NCBI RefSeq assembly: GCF_022605725.1
Contig: NC_065567.1
Location: 27,631,127 to 27,695,126, forward strand
Length of the DNA stretch: 64,000 bases
From: Anthonomus grandis grandis
Taxonomy: Eukaryota; Arthropoda; Insecta; Coleoptera; Curculionidae
Reading direction: 5' to 3'
The notes beneath the pieces were generated by a model, which did not search any database, was not told the origin of the DNA, and saw nothing but the letters and a program-made list of their open reading frames with translations. Both the position numbers and the translations under genes were made by a program. The first letter of the stretch is position 1. Every line of letters begins with the position of its first letter. Positions 44,988-55,180 of the stretch are shown piece by piece.

Positions 44988-47900
44988 AAACCCTTGAACA
45001 AAGTAAAGAACGTCTTCGTGTACTGCAAGCCCCTTGGCAAACAGAAATAGAGGCTATTGGTAAGCATTTTTATGCTAAAAACACTAAATTTCCTCACTGA
45101 TTTTTTTTGTTATACAGCAAAGCGTAAAAGAGTGATTAAAGAACTTATTAGAAGACACGACAAAGCACGCAAAGACTTTTTAAGCAGATTCAACAGATTA
45201 TATCCCGAATGTAAGCAACTGTACGAGGATATATGAAAAAGTTTTTTTTTAATTCTCTTTTCTACTTCAGATCGCGTGGATCCGAGGGCGAATCACTCAA
45301 TAACTCACTTGAAGTATTATAAAAGACAAATTCGTAAGTCCGAGCATATCCGAACAAGTTTATATTACGTTTGAGTTTAGGTTCTCTTTTAGGTGATCAA
45401 TATTATCGCAACATGCATGAGCCATCGAGTGTATGGATGGGTAAGAAATTCATTATGATTAACACCATTTTAATGGAATTTTCAATAGATCCGCTGGATA
45501 TGGCCATGGATCTGGAACCAGAGAGAAGACCACGAGTGGATGAACCATTATATATGGATTTTTTTGGTAAAAACTTGCTCAACAACCATTTGAACGCTTT
45601 TATATAAAAATTTGAACCTAATATACTAAATATACCTATATACTAATATACAAAATGGCAACCCTTCAAAATCTTATTTTTTGCATTCCTGTTTTCTTCA
45701 GATATAATTTGTTTGTAAAGTTTGAACTGGAATTTGACAGGGGACCTTTACTTAAAAGTGTTGGAAAATTTAACTGATCCTTGAGATTATTGCAGACAAT
45801 CTTCATGAATTTGGTTTGGAAACCAAATGTTTGCCTCACATTATTTGACTAATACTTATCGGTGGATTGGTCATCGAAGTCCTACCGAGTGGCCAGCCAA
45901 ATCGCCCGATCTTACACCCCTGGACTTTTTTTATTTTATTTGAAACAAAAAATCTACGTCACCCAGCCAGAATCTATTTTCGATCTACGTCAAAGAATAA
46001 TTGATGCATGTCGCAATATTGATGTTAGCACTTTTCAAAATGTTCGTAAAGAGTTTTCGAATAAATTATTTAACTGTCTTGAAGTTAATGGTGCACATTT
46101 TCAACATCTTTTATTAAGTTTAATTAATTTAAATGGAAATAAAAATGCGAAAAAATAAGATTTTGAAAGACGTCCCGCCGCCATTTTGAAATATGAGCTA
46201 GGGGCCAAAAAGTGTACCAAATTTTAAATATTTATATAAACCCATGCAAAATATAAGAGGGAGACGGGGGGGACAATTAAGAGCCGCACTCTATATATCA
46301 TTACTGTTTTTTAATAGGTCGCGACCAGTATGGATTGTATCACCCACACTACAAGGGGGATGGTAAGCATGCATTTTAAAATATCAGTGAACAAGTTAAT
46401 TAACATCTTCCCGTTTTCCAGTCGGCGTGGGTATCATATATCCTGTCAAACTGAGAGGCAGACCTAGAGCGAGTAAGAGGCATTTGTTTGATTTGCTTTA
46501 AGTGACTAAAATATGATATTTTTTAGGCTCTCCTTACGCCTATGACAGCAGTGGATCTCATCAGGGTCCTTTTAGGGGTAAGGGTAACTCATAGTGAAAT
46601 TTTTATTTGGCTCTCTTGTATTTTATCCTTCTTAGTTCCTCAAGCACCTGCTAGAGGTAGAAAGAGAAAAAAAACGGAAAGTGAGTATGGTAAAAATCTT
46701 AAGAATTATTTTTCTAGTATGTATGCTAAAGCAGAATCCTCGTCTGGTAAATATTAATTAATAGAAATGTTTATATATATTTATATCTAACTTACCCTAT
46801 GTTTATTGCAGAAGAAAAGAACCCCCTGAGAAACAAGCCATATAGTAAGTGTTTTTTATAATAGCAACAGTTTCTATTGCCTTTTAGAAGCATATATTCA
46901 TTTCCCCATAGAGAGCACAGGTCCTGAGAAAGTTGACGACTTCTGGAACAGACCATCAACATCTGGAACCAGCAATCAGCATAATATCCAACACGTCCAC
47001 GAAATGTTCTGTGGACATTGCCACACTGTGCCGTCACAATCAAAAGGTAACTTAAACTAAAACAGGAAAGAGAAAGATACTGACATATATTTTAAAGAAT
47101 CTGTTTCAGCAACTGATAATCGTCAAGATAATGGACAGCCGTCAGCTACTGTTACTAGCCAAGGTATTTTTACAATCACAGGTTCACCCTATTGAGTTAA
47201 ATCATTCTTTTATTTTCAGAAGCTCTTCAGCAACCTGATGTGAACCAAGTCATCCCTCTGGAACTTCAGGAACCGGTTATCAGTTGGCCTCCAATCCAGC
47301 CATTTGAAGGTAACTCAATAAGAACCTTTTAATTAAATTTGATTCTTACTTTGGTCATATATTATAATCATTAAATACATATTTGTTCAATGATTTTTTA
47401 GTAAATTTGAATAGTGAATTGAATATATATTTTCTGCAAAAACATTGTTTTTTATCAAAACAACCCTTACCCCCCCACCCACCTCAAACATTTGCTCAGT
47501 AAGAAATTCTTTTGAAAAATCATCGGTTTTCGTCCATAATATCCAATCTAATAACGTTGTTTTTATACTAAATATTTACATATAAAATTATAACAAATTT
47601 AAATAAACAGTGCTATTAAATTAAATATTTAATATATATTTTCTGCAAAAACATTGTTTTTTTATCAACACAACCCTTACCCCCCCACCCATCCCAAATA
47701 TTTGCCCAGTAAGAAATTCTTTTGAAAAATCACCGGTTTTCGTCTATAATATTCAATCTAATAACGCTGTTTTTATGATAAATATTTATTATTATATATA
47801 TTATATATAATAATATAATTATATAATTATATCAACGTTAAACAAACACACTGTGTTATTAGATTAATGACAAAACCAGCTATTATTTATGCGTCTTATT

Positions 47901-50900
47901 TTGGAAAACAATGATTTTTGAAACAAATTTCTTACTGGTAAGTAGTGTGGGGTGGGTGGGGGGCTAAGGGTATGATTAAAGAAAAACTTTTTTTTTTTAC
48001 AGAAAATAATTGCCTGAGAAAAAAATGTTTTTTTTTAAGAAAACTATAGGTGATAAAAAATCTATAGTTTTTGTATTTATACTTTTCTCACATAAAAGAG
48101 TACACCTTAATAAACCCTTTTAAATTAATTAATTTAATTCTAACTTTGAGAGACAGACTTCCCTTGAGAATAATTTGCCTTTTTCTCGCTTTTTTTAGGG
48201 ATAACACCTCTTGGCGTCCATAGATCTTCAGGGGTATGGGATTTCGAAAATGATCTAATTAACACTGGTAATTGTAGAGAGTATTATAAACTTCATATAA
48301 TTTAAATTCGTTTCATATTTTCAGGGTGGCTCACCTCAAACAGTCGTGTTATAGAAAATCCTCAACCTGAAGCGTCTACATCCCAAGGGACTAATGGTAA
48401 AAATCAAAAAAACAGTCACGTATCACACCTAATTCTTTTTTAACTTCAGATAATGGGTTGCAAATACTTCGTTATTGTGAAGAGGAGGGAGCTTACATGA
48501 ACGATGATTTTAAAGTTTTCTTAAAGAGAGAGCCGAATGAAGCTATTGAAGTTGACGATGAGTCAGAGAATAAAGCTGAGTTCGTCGGAGAAGTACATTA
48601 CGAACCTGGAGAAGAACCGAATAGAGTTTTAGATAACATTAAATATGAGGCAGACGACACTGAGCATCAGTCAGGATATGAAATCAAAAAAGAGCCGGAA
48701 GATGACTTCCTAATGGAGTTGGTCAAAATTGAACAAGAGCTAGAGGATCCGGTCCCATTAGACCTTTTCAAAGTTAAAGTCGAGGTCAAGCAAGAGCCTG
48801 TTGATGAACCAAAAGTAATTATCAAAAACGAGCCGGAAAATGAAAACGAGCAACCAGAGACACCAGAATTCAAATTTGAGGATTTGGGAATTGATGTTGA
48901 TAATGAGGAGGATCTTGACGAAGATCAGCAGAAAGAATATCAAGCTTATATAGGTAAGTATCTTGCAAATAATTGTTTTGCAATTGATTTATATATTTTT
49001 TTTCCATAGAAATGTATGACCCTTCCAACTTGGATACCCCACGTCAAGCTGAAGAAGAAGAAGAGCAAAGTGAGTATCAATTATTTAATAAATTTTATAA
49101 AAAACAATTATAAAACCTTTATTGCTTATAATTAATTTAATTTGTACAACTTTTAACATACCAAGCATTAGACTGGAACATCTATTGTACCTTACATTTC
49201 TAAAAGTGGACATAAATAACAATTTTGTCTAAAGCAGAGAATCATTAGATTTTTAATTACAATTTACTTAATTGTATTTAAAAATCATACGTCAAAATTA
49301 ATGAAACAATAAATACTAGTATTATCTTATACGCGGATGATACTATTTTCTTTTTTTATGGAAAAACTTGGGAAGAAACTTATAAGAGAGGTGGGATAGA
49401 TTTTACTAGGATGCACAGTTGACAGGAAATTACTTGCTTAGACTTAACGTTTTAAAAAAATTTTTTCTTCTACATTGTCTGATAAACCCCTCAAGGACCA
49501 TTTGAAGAATGTCAGCAATGTGACTGCAAAAAATACTTTTTCCTAATACCATTAAATATCTCAGCAAGTCTTGCCAAAGCCTAATCTACTTCATACATAC
49601 TTTATAGGAAATAAACATCTAAAATGGGACAAATACCTTAGTTACTCACACAAGAAAATAAGAAATCTGTTTTATAATTCTTAATTGCATGAAATACTTA
49701 AATTAAAAATGTTGCTAATTTTATATGGATCCTTGTTGAATTCAATAAATAAATATTGTATTGTAGCGTTTTAACTGTTTCTTAGGTATGAGTTAAAACA
49801 ATCGAATATTATAGTCAAATAATTTATTTACACACTTATACTACTAAACACGATCACTTACTACTACTTCAGATATTTATTTTCGCTTTATTTATTTACA
49901 ACTATTCAAATCTCGCGCCAATATTCCGAACTCAACTGTCAATTGGCCTCCTAGCGGCGACGCGGCTGATTACACATTCGGTTGACCATAATTCCAGAGA
50001 ATTCGTGCCGCGTTTCTCGATGTTTACAATATCGTTACAGTAATATCTAGCAAATTGTAATCTAAGAAAATTTCTTAGTGTAAGAAATTTATATGTCATA
50101 TATTTAATATCAAGGAATCATAAACATTTAACCAGGTTCGCTCTTTAAGAAAATCTCGTAGTTCCATTTATCTCGACTCCTTCTTGCCAACTTATCACTT
50201 ATTTTGGATCGTTACATTTCAATAAACATCCAAATAAGTCCAAACAATAAAAAAATAATCAAAGTGTTTTCCTTTGAAAAACCTCACTGATATTATATTC
50301 ATTTATACACGTATCTTTTTCATTTAACAAGAAAAATCTAAAAAAATTATATGAAAAATATAAAATAAAAATCAATTGTAGTAGTATCTCCATCTCCACC
50401 AAGACGAAAAGATTAGGTCCCTTTCTTTAAATTTTAAAATAAATTTGTTACTTTTTAGAAGTAGTGACTCCTCCTGTTGAAACTCCTGAGGAACCAAAAG
50501 TTCAGGAAGAAGTCGTGGGTCAGTCTGAAGAAACCAACTCTGGATTAGGATCACGCAAGCGTAAAAGAGGCAGAAAGCCAAGTAAGTTTATTCGTTAGAG
50601 AAGCTGTAGCAGCATCATAAACTGTTAATACAGGGTGTTTAAAAATTATGGGTTGTTCAGTGCAATAGAAGAATATATTTGAGTATAGAAAGCCATGTCC
50701 GGAAATGCGTCACTACGCCACTACGGCCCTAAGACGCGTTTAAATTTAGAAAAAATATTAATTACCTAAATAGGATCTGATGCATTTATTTTTACTTTTT
50801 GTATATGATACAATAACAACAATTTTTTGGTTGTATCATAAACGTTATCCCGAACGACAGCATCCTGGATACAAAAAGTTTATTGCGGTTCATCGGCGGC

Positions 50901-52080
50901 TCGCTGAGACAGGCATTTTTAATACCAAGATGCATGATACTGTAAGAACGGTCGAATTTGAAGGAGAGGTGCTTCAACGAGTTGCCGAGGAACCATCAAA
51001 TAGCACACGTGACGTCGCTAAGAATATGAATACGAGTAACGCTTCTGTCTGGCGGGTACTACACGAGCAACAACTCCATCCTTATCACTTCCAGAAAGTT
51101 TAAGGTATGACTGCAGCCGATTATCATCCTAGAGTTCAATTTTGTCGATGGCTTCTGTATCACATCATTGCACAACCAAATTTTTTACGATATGTTTTGT
51201 GGACCGATGAAGCCTCTTTCACAAGAGACGCCATGTTTGAGACAAAGAAAATCCTTAGGCATTGTTGATGATTATTTAATTGGGCCATACCTTTTACCGG
51301 AACGGTTAACAGGACCTATTTATCTGCGTTTCTTAGAGGAAGTTCTCCCAGAACTCTTTAAAAATGTTCTACTAAACATTAGACAGCAAATGTGGTTTCA
51401 GCACGATAAAGCGCCGGCTCACTTTGCTGTACAATTACGCGAGTATTTGGCTCAGCGGTTTGGGCATCGTTGGATTACTTGAGCAGTTTCTTGGCCTCCT
51501 AGGTCACCCGATTTAACGTCGCTCGATTTTTTCTTGTGGGGACATGTAAAGTCTTTAGTGTACGAAACTCCTACAATAGAATCAGAGCTAGGCTTAACAG
51601 CAGCATTTGAAATCATTCAAAACGAGGTTGGAGGAAGACATTTTGAACAATTGTTGATATGGTATCATATACAAAAGGTAAAAATAAATGCATCAGATCC
51701 TATTTAGGTAATTAATATTTTTTCTAAATTTAAACGCGTCTTAGTGCCGTAGTGGCGTAGTGACGTATTTCCGGACATGGGTTCCTACACTCAAATATAT
51801 TCTACTGTTGCACTGAACAACCCCTAGAAATTTGATCCCATAGTTCTAAAACACCCTGTATAAATGATGAATTAAAATATTTCTAATAATTATTATCTTA
51901 GAGAGGGAACCCACCCTGCTGGAGTTGGAATGTCGCCCAAACACTCGAAGCAGAGCAAGGGGTAATTGTAAGGAAAAATTACTCAAGGAAAAGCCTCGCG
52001 AAATCGCTGAATTTGCAGATGATTCAGAATTAATGCAGAAATGGAATCGCATCCCAAAGATGTTGGAGAATATGCAATAA
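44988..52080 (+). CDS. Multi-micro-exon host gene, AT-hook protein, all introns phase 1
   Basis: Nineteen exons join in one frame of about 620 codons ending in TAA at 52078-52080: 44988-45059, 45118-45210, 45271-45333, 45393-45440, 45489-45566, 46318-46362, 46422-46472, 46527-46577, 46636-46680, 46812-46844, 46912-47046, 47110-47163, 47220-47309, 48199-48267, 48325-48396, 48450-48953, 49010-49069, 50459-50581 and 51902-52080. All borders are GT-AG and all 18 introns are phase 1. The 5' end is missing. The start is helical and basic (AKRKRVIKELIRRHDKARKD). AT-hook cores occur in LRGRPRASS and RKRKRGRKPKREP, and a basic RGRKRKKTEKEK lies between them. A CxxC (MFCGHCHTV) lies in the 135-bp exon. 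The largest exon is acidic with repeated KxEP. The end is IPKMLENMQ. A nuclear, chromatin-binding role is likely from these motifs, but I do not recognise the family. Four introns were expanded by transposable elements or repeats. Confidence 0.75.
45650..46190 (+). mobile_element. Internally deleted mariner/Tc1-like element in an intron
   Basis: Inverted ends: CAAAATGGCAACCCTTCAAA continuing ATCTTATTTTTT on the left, and CAAAATGGCGGCGGGACGTC continuing TTTCAAAATCTTATTTTTT in reverse complement on the right. Only the transposase C-terminus remains: RWIGHRSPTEWPAKSPDLTP, LDFF (third catalytic Asp), then in the next frame KQKIYVTQPESIFDLRQRII to the stop at 46156-46158. It lies in the 751-bp fifth intron of the host gene. 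Confidence 0.75.
47390..48092 (+). repeat. G-quadruplex-bearing inverted repeat element, copy 3, in an intron
   Basis: Two direct units 210 bp apart begin CTGCAAAAACATTG (about 47432 and 47643), each with a CCCTTACCCCCCCACCC tract. The opposed end has GGGGTGGGTGGGGGG near 47949-47963. The right flank carries TTGCCTGAGAAAAAAATG and ACTATAGGTGATAAAAAATC, the inverse of the left flank of copy 1. It fills most of the 889-bp intron between exons 47220-47309 and 48199-48267. Confidence 0.65.
48450..48953 (+). CDS. Largest exon of the micro-exon gene: acidic, sumoylation-motif-rich
   Basis: 168 codons between AACTTCAG and GTAAGTATC, both phase 1. It starts DNGLQILRYCEEEGAYMNDD. Eight matches to the sumoylation consensus (hydrophobic-K-x-E) follow: LKRE, IKYE, IKKE, VKIE, VKVE, VKQE, IKNE and FKFE. 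Four of them are followed by Pro (KREP, KKEP, KQEP, KNEP). The rest is Asp/Glu-rich and probably disordered (VDDESENKAEFVGE, IDVDNEEDLDEDQQKE). It contributes about a quarter of the known protein and dwarfs the other exons. Proteins with such clusters are usually nuclear; that part is inference. Confidence 0.75.
49310..49700 (+). pseudogene. LINE fragment inside an intron of the micro-exon gene
   Basis: ILYADDTIFFFYGKTWEET near 49325-49380 is the RT catalytic box and following segment. HLKWDKYLSYSHKKIRNLFY and LKMLLILYGSLLNS (about 49617-49740) match the downstream LKWDKHI and LK..YY.LV.S region. Stops and shifts lie between. Same strand as the host gene. Confidence 0.7.
49762..50039 (+). repeat. 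LTR-like repeat, copy 4 (best preserved ends)
   Basis: Starts TGTAGCG and ends CGTTACA, near-perfect 7-base inverted ends as in LTRs. Contains GAGTTAAAACAATCGA, TTATTTACACACTTATACTA, CTCGCGCCAATATTCCG, GGCCTCCTAGCGGCGACGCG and the TGTTTACAATATCG end. It sits in the same intron as the LINE fragment. No clear target duplication (GTAT against GTAA). Confidence 0.6.
50631..51858 (+). mobile_element. Mariner-like transposon with ~180-bp inverted repeats, in the last intron
   Basis: TA at 50629-50630 and 51859-51860. Both ends start CAGGGTGTTTTA-like and continue inverted for about 180 bp, including GGTTGTTCAGTGCAA, CATGTCCGGAAAT, CGTCACTACGCCACTACGGC and CTAAATAGGATCTGATGCAT. The left arm has a deletion of about 15 bp. 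It lies wholly within the intron 50582-51901; without it the intron would be about 90 bp. Simple mariners usually have ends of about 30 bp, so the long arms are unusual. Confidence 0.9.
50850..51707 (+). pseudogene. Mariner-like transposase, several stops and shifts
   Basis: The frame 50780-51103 gives KRYPERQHPGYKKFIAVHRR, TVRTVEFEGEVLQRVAEEPS and NTSNASVWRVLHEQQLHPYH, the N-terminal HTH region, and stops at 51103. The next frames carry DYHPRVQFCRWLLYHI, the first acid in YVLWTDEASFTRDAMF (near 51190-51230), the second in WFQHDKAPAHFAVQLREYLA (about 51390-51450) and the third in SPDLTSLDFFLWGHVKSLVY (about 51510-51560), ending VKINASDPI with a stop near 51707. The three acids survive but the frame is broken at least three times. 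Confidence 0.8.
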
Positions 52081-52489
52081 TGGGCAATGGATTTCAAGGA
52101 ACTGCCTAATTAAATTCACGTTTATCATTTATATTATTAATTCCTTGCCAATCAGCGCATATTCTCGCAATCTTTTCCTAGTAATTTTTCCCCTAAAATC
52201 ATTTTAATTTCATTTAAAACCGTTACATTCGAAATCTTTTGTAGAGATTCACGCGCAAGCTCTATCAAACTTATTTGCAAAGGTGCGGCGCTAATTGCGG
52301 AATTTACGTTTTAAATTAATTTTAAGGTTAAGTTTGTGGCTTTACGCACAGTATTATTTTAATCATTTTTTTTTATTTATATATTTTATACTTTTAATGG
52401 GGTTTTTATTTTTATTATTTTTATAGATTTACTTTTATTTTTTGTTATTATTTAGAGGATTTTATACACAATGCGTGTGTTTTTTGCGA
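52081..52489. other. 3' flank of the micro-exon gene
   Basis: AT-rich, presumably 3' untranslated region and flank. No AATAAA directly after the stop was clearly identified. Confidence 0.4.
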
Positions 52490-53030
52490 TTGTAGTTTAA
52501 CTCTCCCTGGAATTAAATGAGATTTAATTCCAGGGAGTTTAACTGCCTAAAATTAAAATCCAGATATTTAAACATGCATGCTTGAATTGGTTGTGAGTCT
52601 AAATTTCAGACAGAATAATTCATGGCTTAACTTTCTTAATTTATTTTAAAGGACAACACTATCCGTGAAATAAAAATTAGTTTCAGGTTTAACTGCCTGG
52701 AAATTAAATTTATAGGCAAAGAATTTCAGTAGTAAGCTCTATGCTAGGTCGCGAAAAAAACATGGCTGTTTAAATTGTTACTAATTCCAGGCATTTATAA
52801 TTTAACTCTCTGGAATTAAAAAAAAATAATTCTAGAGGGTTAAATTGTCTGAAATTAAAATTTAGATGCATCGAAAACTAAATCAACAACTTGCGTTGCC
52901 TGGGAGTTTAATTTCAGACGAAACTCGATTTCCTATTTGTCACCTCTTTTGATTCGTTTAAATCGGAAATAAAAACTAATTTTTCCTAGATAGTTTAACT
53001 GCCTGAAAAATGTCTGAAATTAAATTTAAA
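52490..53030. repeat. Hairpin repeat field, left part
   Basis: Units combine CTCTCTGGAATTAAA, its inverse TTTAATTCCAGGGAG, then TTTAACTGCCTGAAATTAAA and ATCCAGATATTTAAACATGC. A perfect hairpin lies at 52503-52537 (16-bp arms, 3-base loop). Further copies lie near 52690, 52790-52860 and 52900-53010. Confidence 0.65.
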
Positions 53031-53210
53031 AAAAGGTCAATAATTACGTTGACAGCTGTCAAAAAAAGTTTTTTTTAATAGTATTATAGTTTTATTGGGG
53101 TTTTTAGTTTTAGAGTTTAATTACTTTTTTAGATTTAATTTTATTCATGGTTTTTTATTCAGGATGAGTGTATTTTTTAGTATTCCTATAACAGATACAA
53201 GAAGGTTTAA

Positions 53211-54569
53211 TCCTTATGTGACTGGAAAGGTACCCGGGTACCTTTTCAGTTTTCAGATATGAATATCTTTTTAACTCACCTTCGATGAAGCTTGTACTTT
53301 TGTGACTTTTCTTAATTTGATTTTTTTAAGTTATTGTTAAAATTCGAAATAATTTTTTTTTTCAAAGTAAACAAGGCGTAAAAAATTTTCACCCATAGTT
53401 GACTGGATGGTTACCCGAGTACGTTTATAATACTAATAAAATTTTTAAGAGTTAAATTCATCAAGTCATAGAAAATTACAGTGAAGTACAAATTAACGCA
53501 ACATAGCAAACAAACACTAAAAAACATTACTTATGAATTACAGTTTTGACAAATAGTTTGAGCCACTGAATGCTCATTACAAACTGGTTTGGAGCACGAT
53601 TTACAGGCTTTACGAGTTTTTCTCTGTTTATGGGTTCGCTCTCGGCATATTTGGCAACTACCAACCACCTTTACACGTCCAGATGCATCTCGTTCACAAA
53701 CTGTTTGTTCTCTAACTGGATTATCTAAAGGAACAGGCATTCGTCGGTGAAGTACCATTTCTATAGCCTGACGAGTAAAATGAATACCAACAAATTTTGG
53801 AATTTGGGATCTTATTTGGATACTTGACAAACACAGCTCATTACTCACAGCTTAACTCAGAACACAACTTATTCCTCCGTAACTCTATTCCCGTTTTAGA
53901 ATCAGGGTACACATTTCTGGGGATATAATAGTTTTGAAAATGTCTTTGGGTGTATATAAACGACTTAAGGCTGGTGCACCACTTTTTTCACGCAAAATAT
54001 TTCGACCTACCGTTTGTCGTTGTGGTGTAAGTGAGTCATTCCACTGACTGCCATCTTTACTAGTCCAATGGAATTGTAACGTCATCATCATCATCAGACT
54101 CCGAATCTAACCTCTTATATATATATACTATAACTCCTCTTCATCAGAAGCAATAAATGGCTCTTCTTCTTCATCACTTAGTTGTTCGAAGGCTTCTTCT
54201 AATTCCGAATAGGTCAACCTGTTATAATATTCCATCTTCAAATTGTCATCTTCCTCTTGCACTATCGCTTCGACTAGGACCGGCTTCACTATCCGACATT
54301 TTAACGTATAAAAAATACTTTAGATTTAACCTAATTCAAACTCTACTCAAGTAGGTACAACGCGTTACTGACGAATATGAACAACTCTTCTTCTTGTGCA
54401 AAAACATAAACAGTCCGAGGCGCCAGAGATAGGGAAAAACCCATAAAGATGTGCATGTTTATAGGGTAGAAATTCACAGAAAAAGCCACGGCTCTATATA
54501 AAATACATAGTAGGTACCCGGGTAGCCACGCCGTCCTTAGAAGGTGCTTTTTTCCCAGTCACATAAGGG
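53211..54569 (-). mobile_element. piggyBac element with internal deletion
   Basis: TTAA at 53207-53210 and 54570-54573 flanks ends of the form CCCTTATGTGACTGG (left end TCCTTATGTGACTGG), the classic piggyBac target. The 1359-bp element encodes only the two ends of a transposase on the minus strand. It has inserted into the hairpin repeat field, which resumes on its right. Confidence 0.9.
53531..54298 (-). pseudogene. piggyBac transposase, catalytic core deleted
   Basis: The minus-strand ATG at 54298 gives MSDSEAGPSRSDSARG, then after a shift MEYYNRLTYSELEEAFEQLS and DEEEEPFIASDEEEL, the acidic N-terminus of the family. The piece 53885-54094 continues to RLYTPKDIFKTIISPEMCTL. The next piece, 53531-53848, is already the C-terminus: VGIHFTRQAIEMVLHRRMPV followed by a cysteine-rich domain CQICRERTHKQRKTRKAC, CSKPVCNEH, ICQNC. 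The whole catalytic domain, normally about 350 residues with its Asp residues, is missing between about 53850 and 53885. The ends and the DNA-contacting cysteine-rich domain survive. Confidence 0.8.
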
Positions 54570-54589
54570 TTAAATAGACAAAGATTTTT

Positions 54590-55180
54590 TTTAATTCCAG
54601 GCGATTATAGTTTAACTCTCTTGAATTAAAAAAAAATTAAATACAGAGAGTTGAACTGCTTGAAATTAAAATCCAGATATTTAAACATTAAATCAATAGC
54701 TTTTAAATTGCAAAAAAATTGTGACCTAAATTTCTTAATTTATTTAAAAGAAAAATACGTTACTTAAAATAAAAATTAGTTAACTGCCTGGAAAATGACT
54801 GAAATTTAATTTATAGGCAAATAATTGCAGTTCTAAGGCTGTCTGCATGTTTTTAATTCTAGGCAATTATAGTTTAACTCTCTAGAATTAAAAGAAATTA
54901 TTTAAACGAATAATTAAATTTCATTTAATTCCAAGGAGTTAAACTACCTAAAATTAAAATCCAGATATTTCAACATGCCTGAAAAATTAAATTAATGGAT
55001 TCAATGAATATGAGAGTCAATCAATTTCCTTAACAAAAATTAATTCATTCTTACCTGAAATGACAATTATAATATATTATAATTTTATATTATATTTTTT
55101 ATTTTATTTATATTATAATTATAGTTCCTGGCTTAAATTTAAAAAAAAAATATTTATGACTCATTTGCCTGAAATAATTA
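54590..55180. repeat. Hairpin repeat field, right part
   Basis: Continues the units seen left of the piggyBac: TAATTCCAGGCGATTATAGT near 54594, CTCTCTTGAATTAAA with inverse TACAGAGAGTTGAACTGC (54616-54660), AAATCCAGATATTTAAACAT near 54668, TAACTGCCTGGAAAATG near 54781, a third unit at 54850-54990, and TTTGCCTGAAATAA near 55163. Confidence 0.6.
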
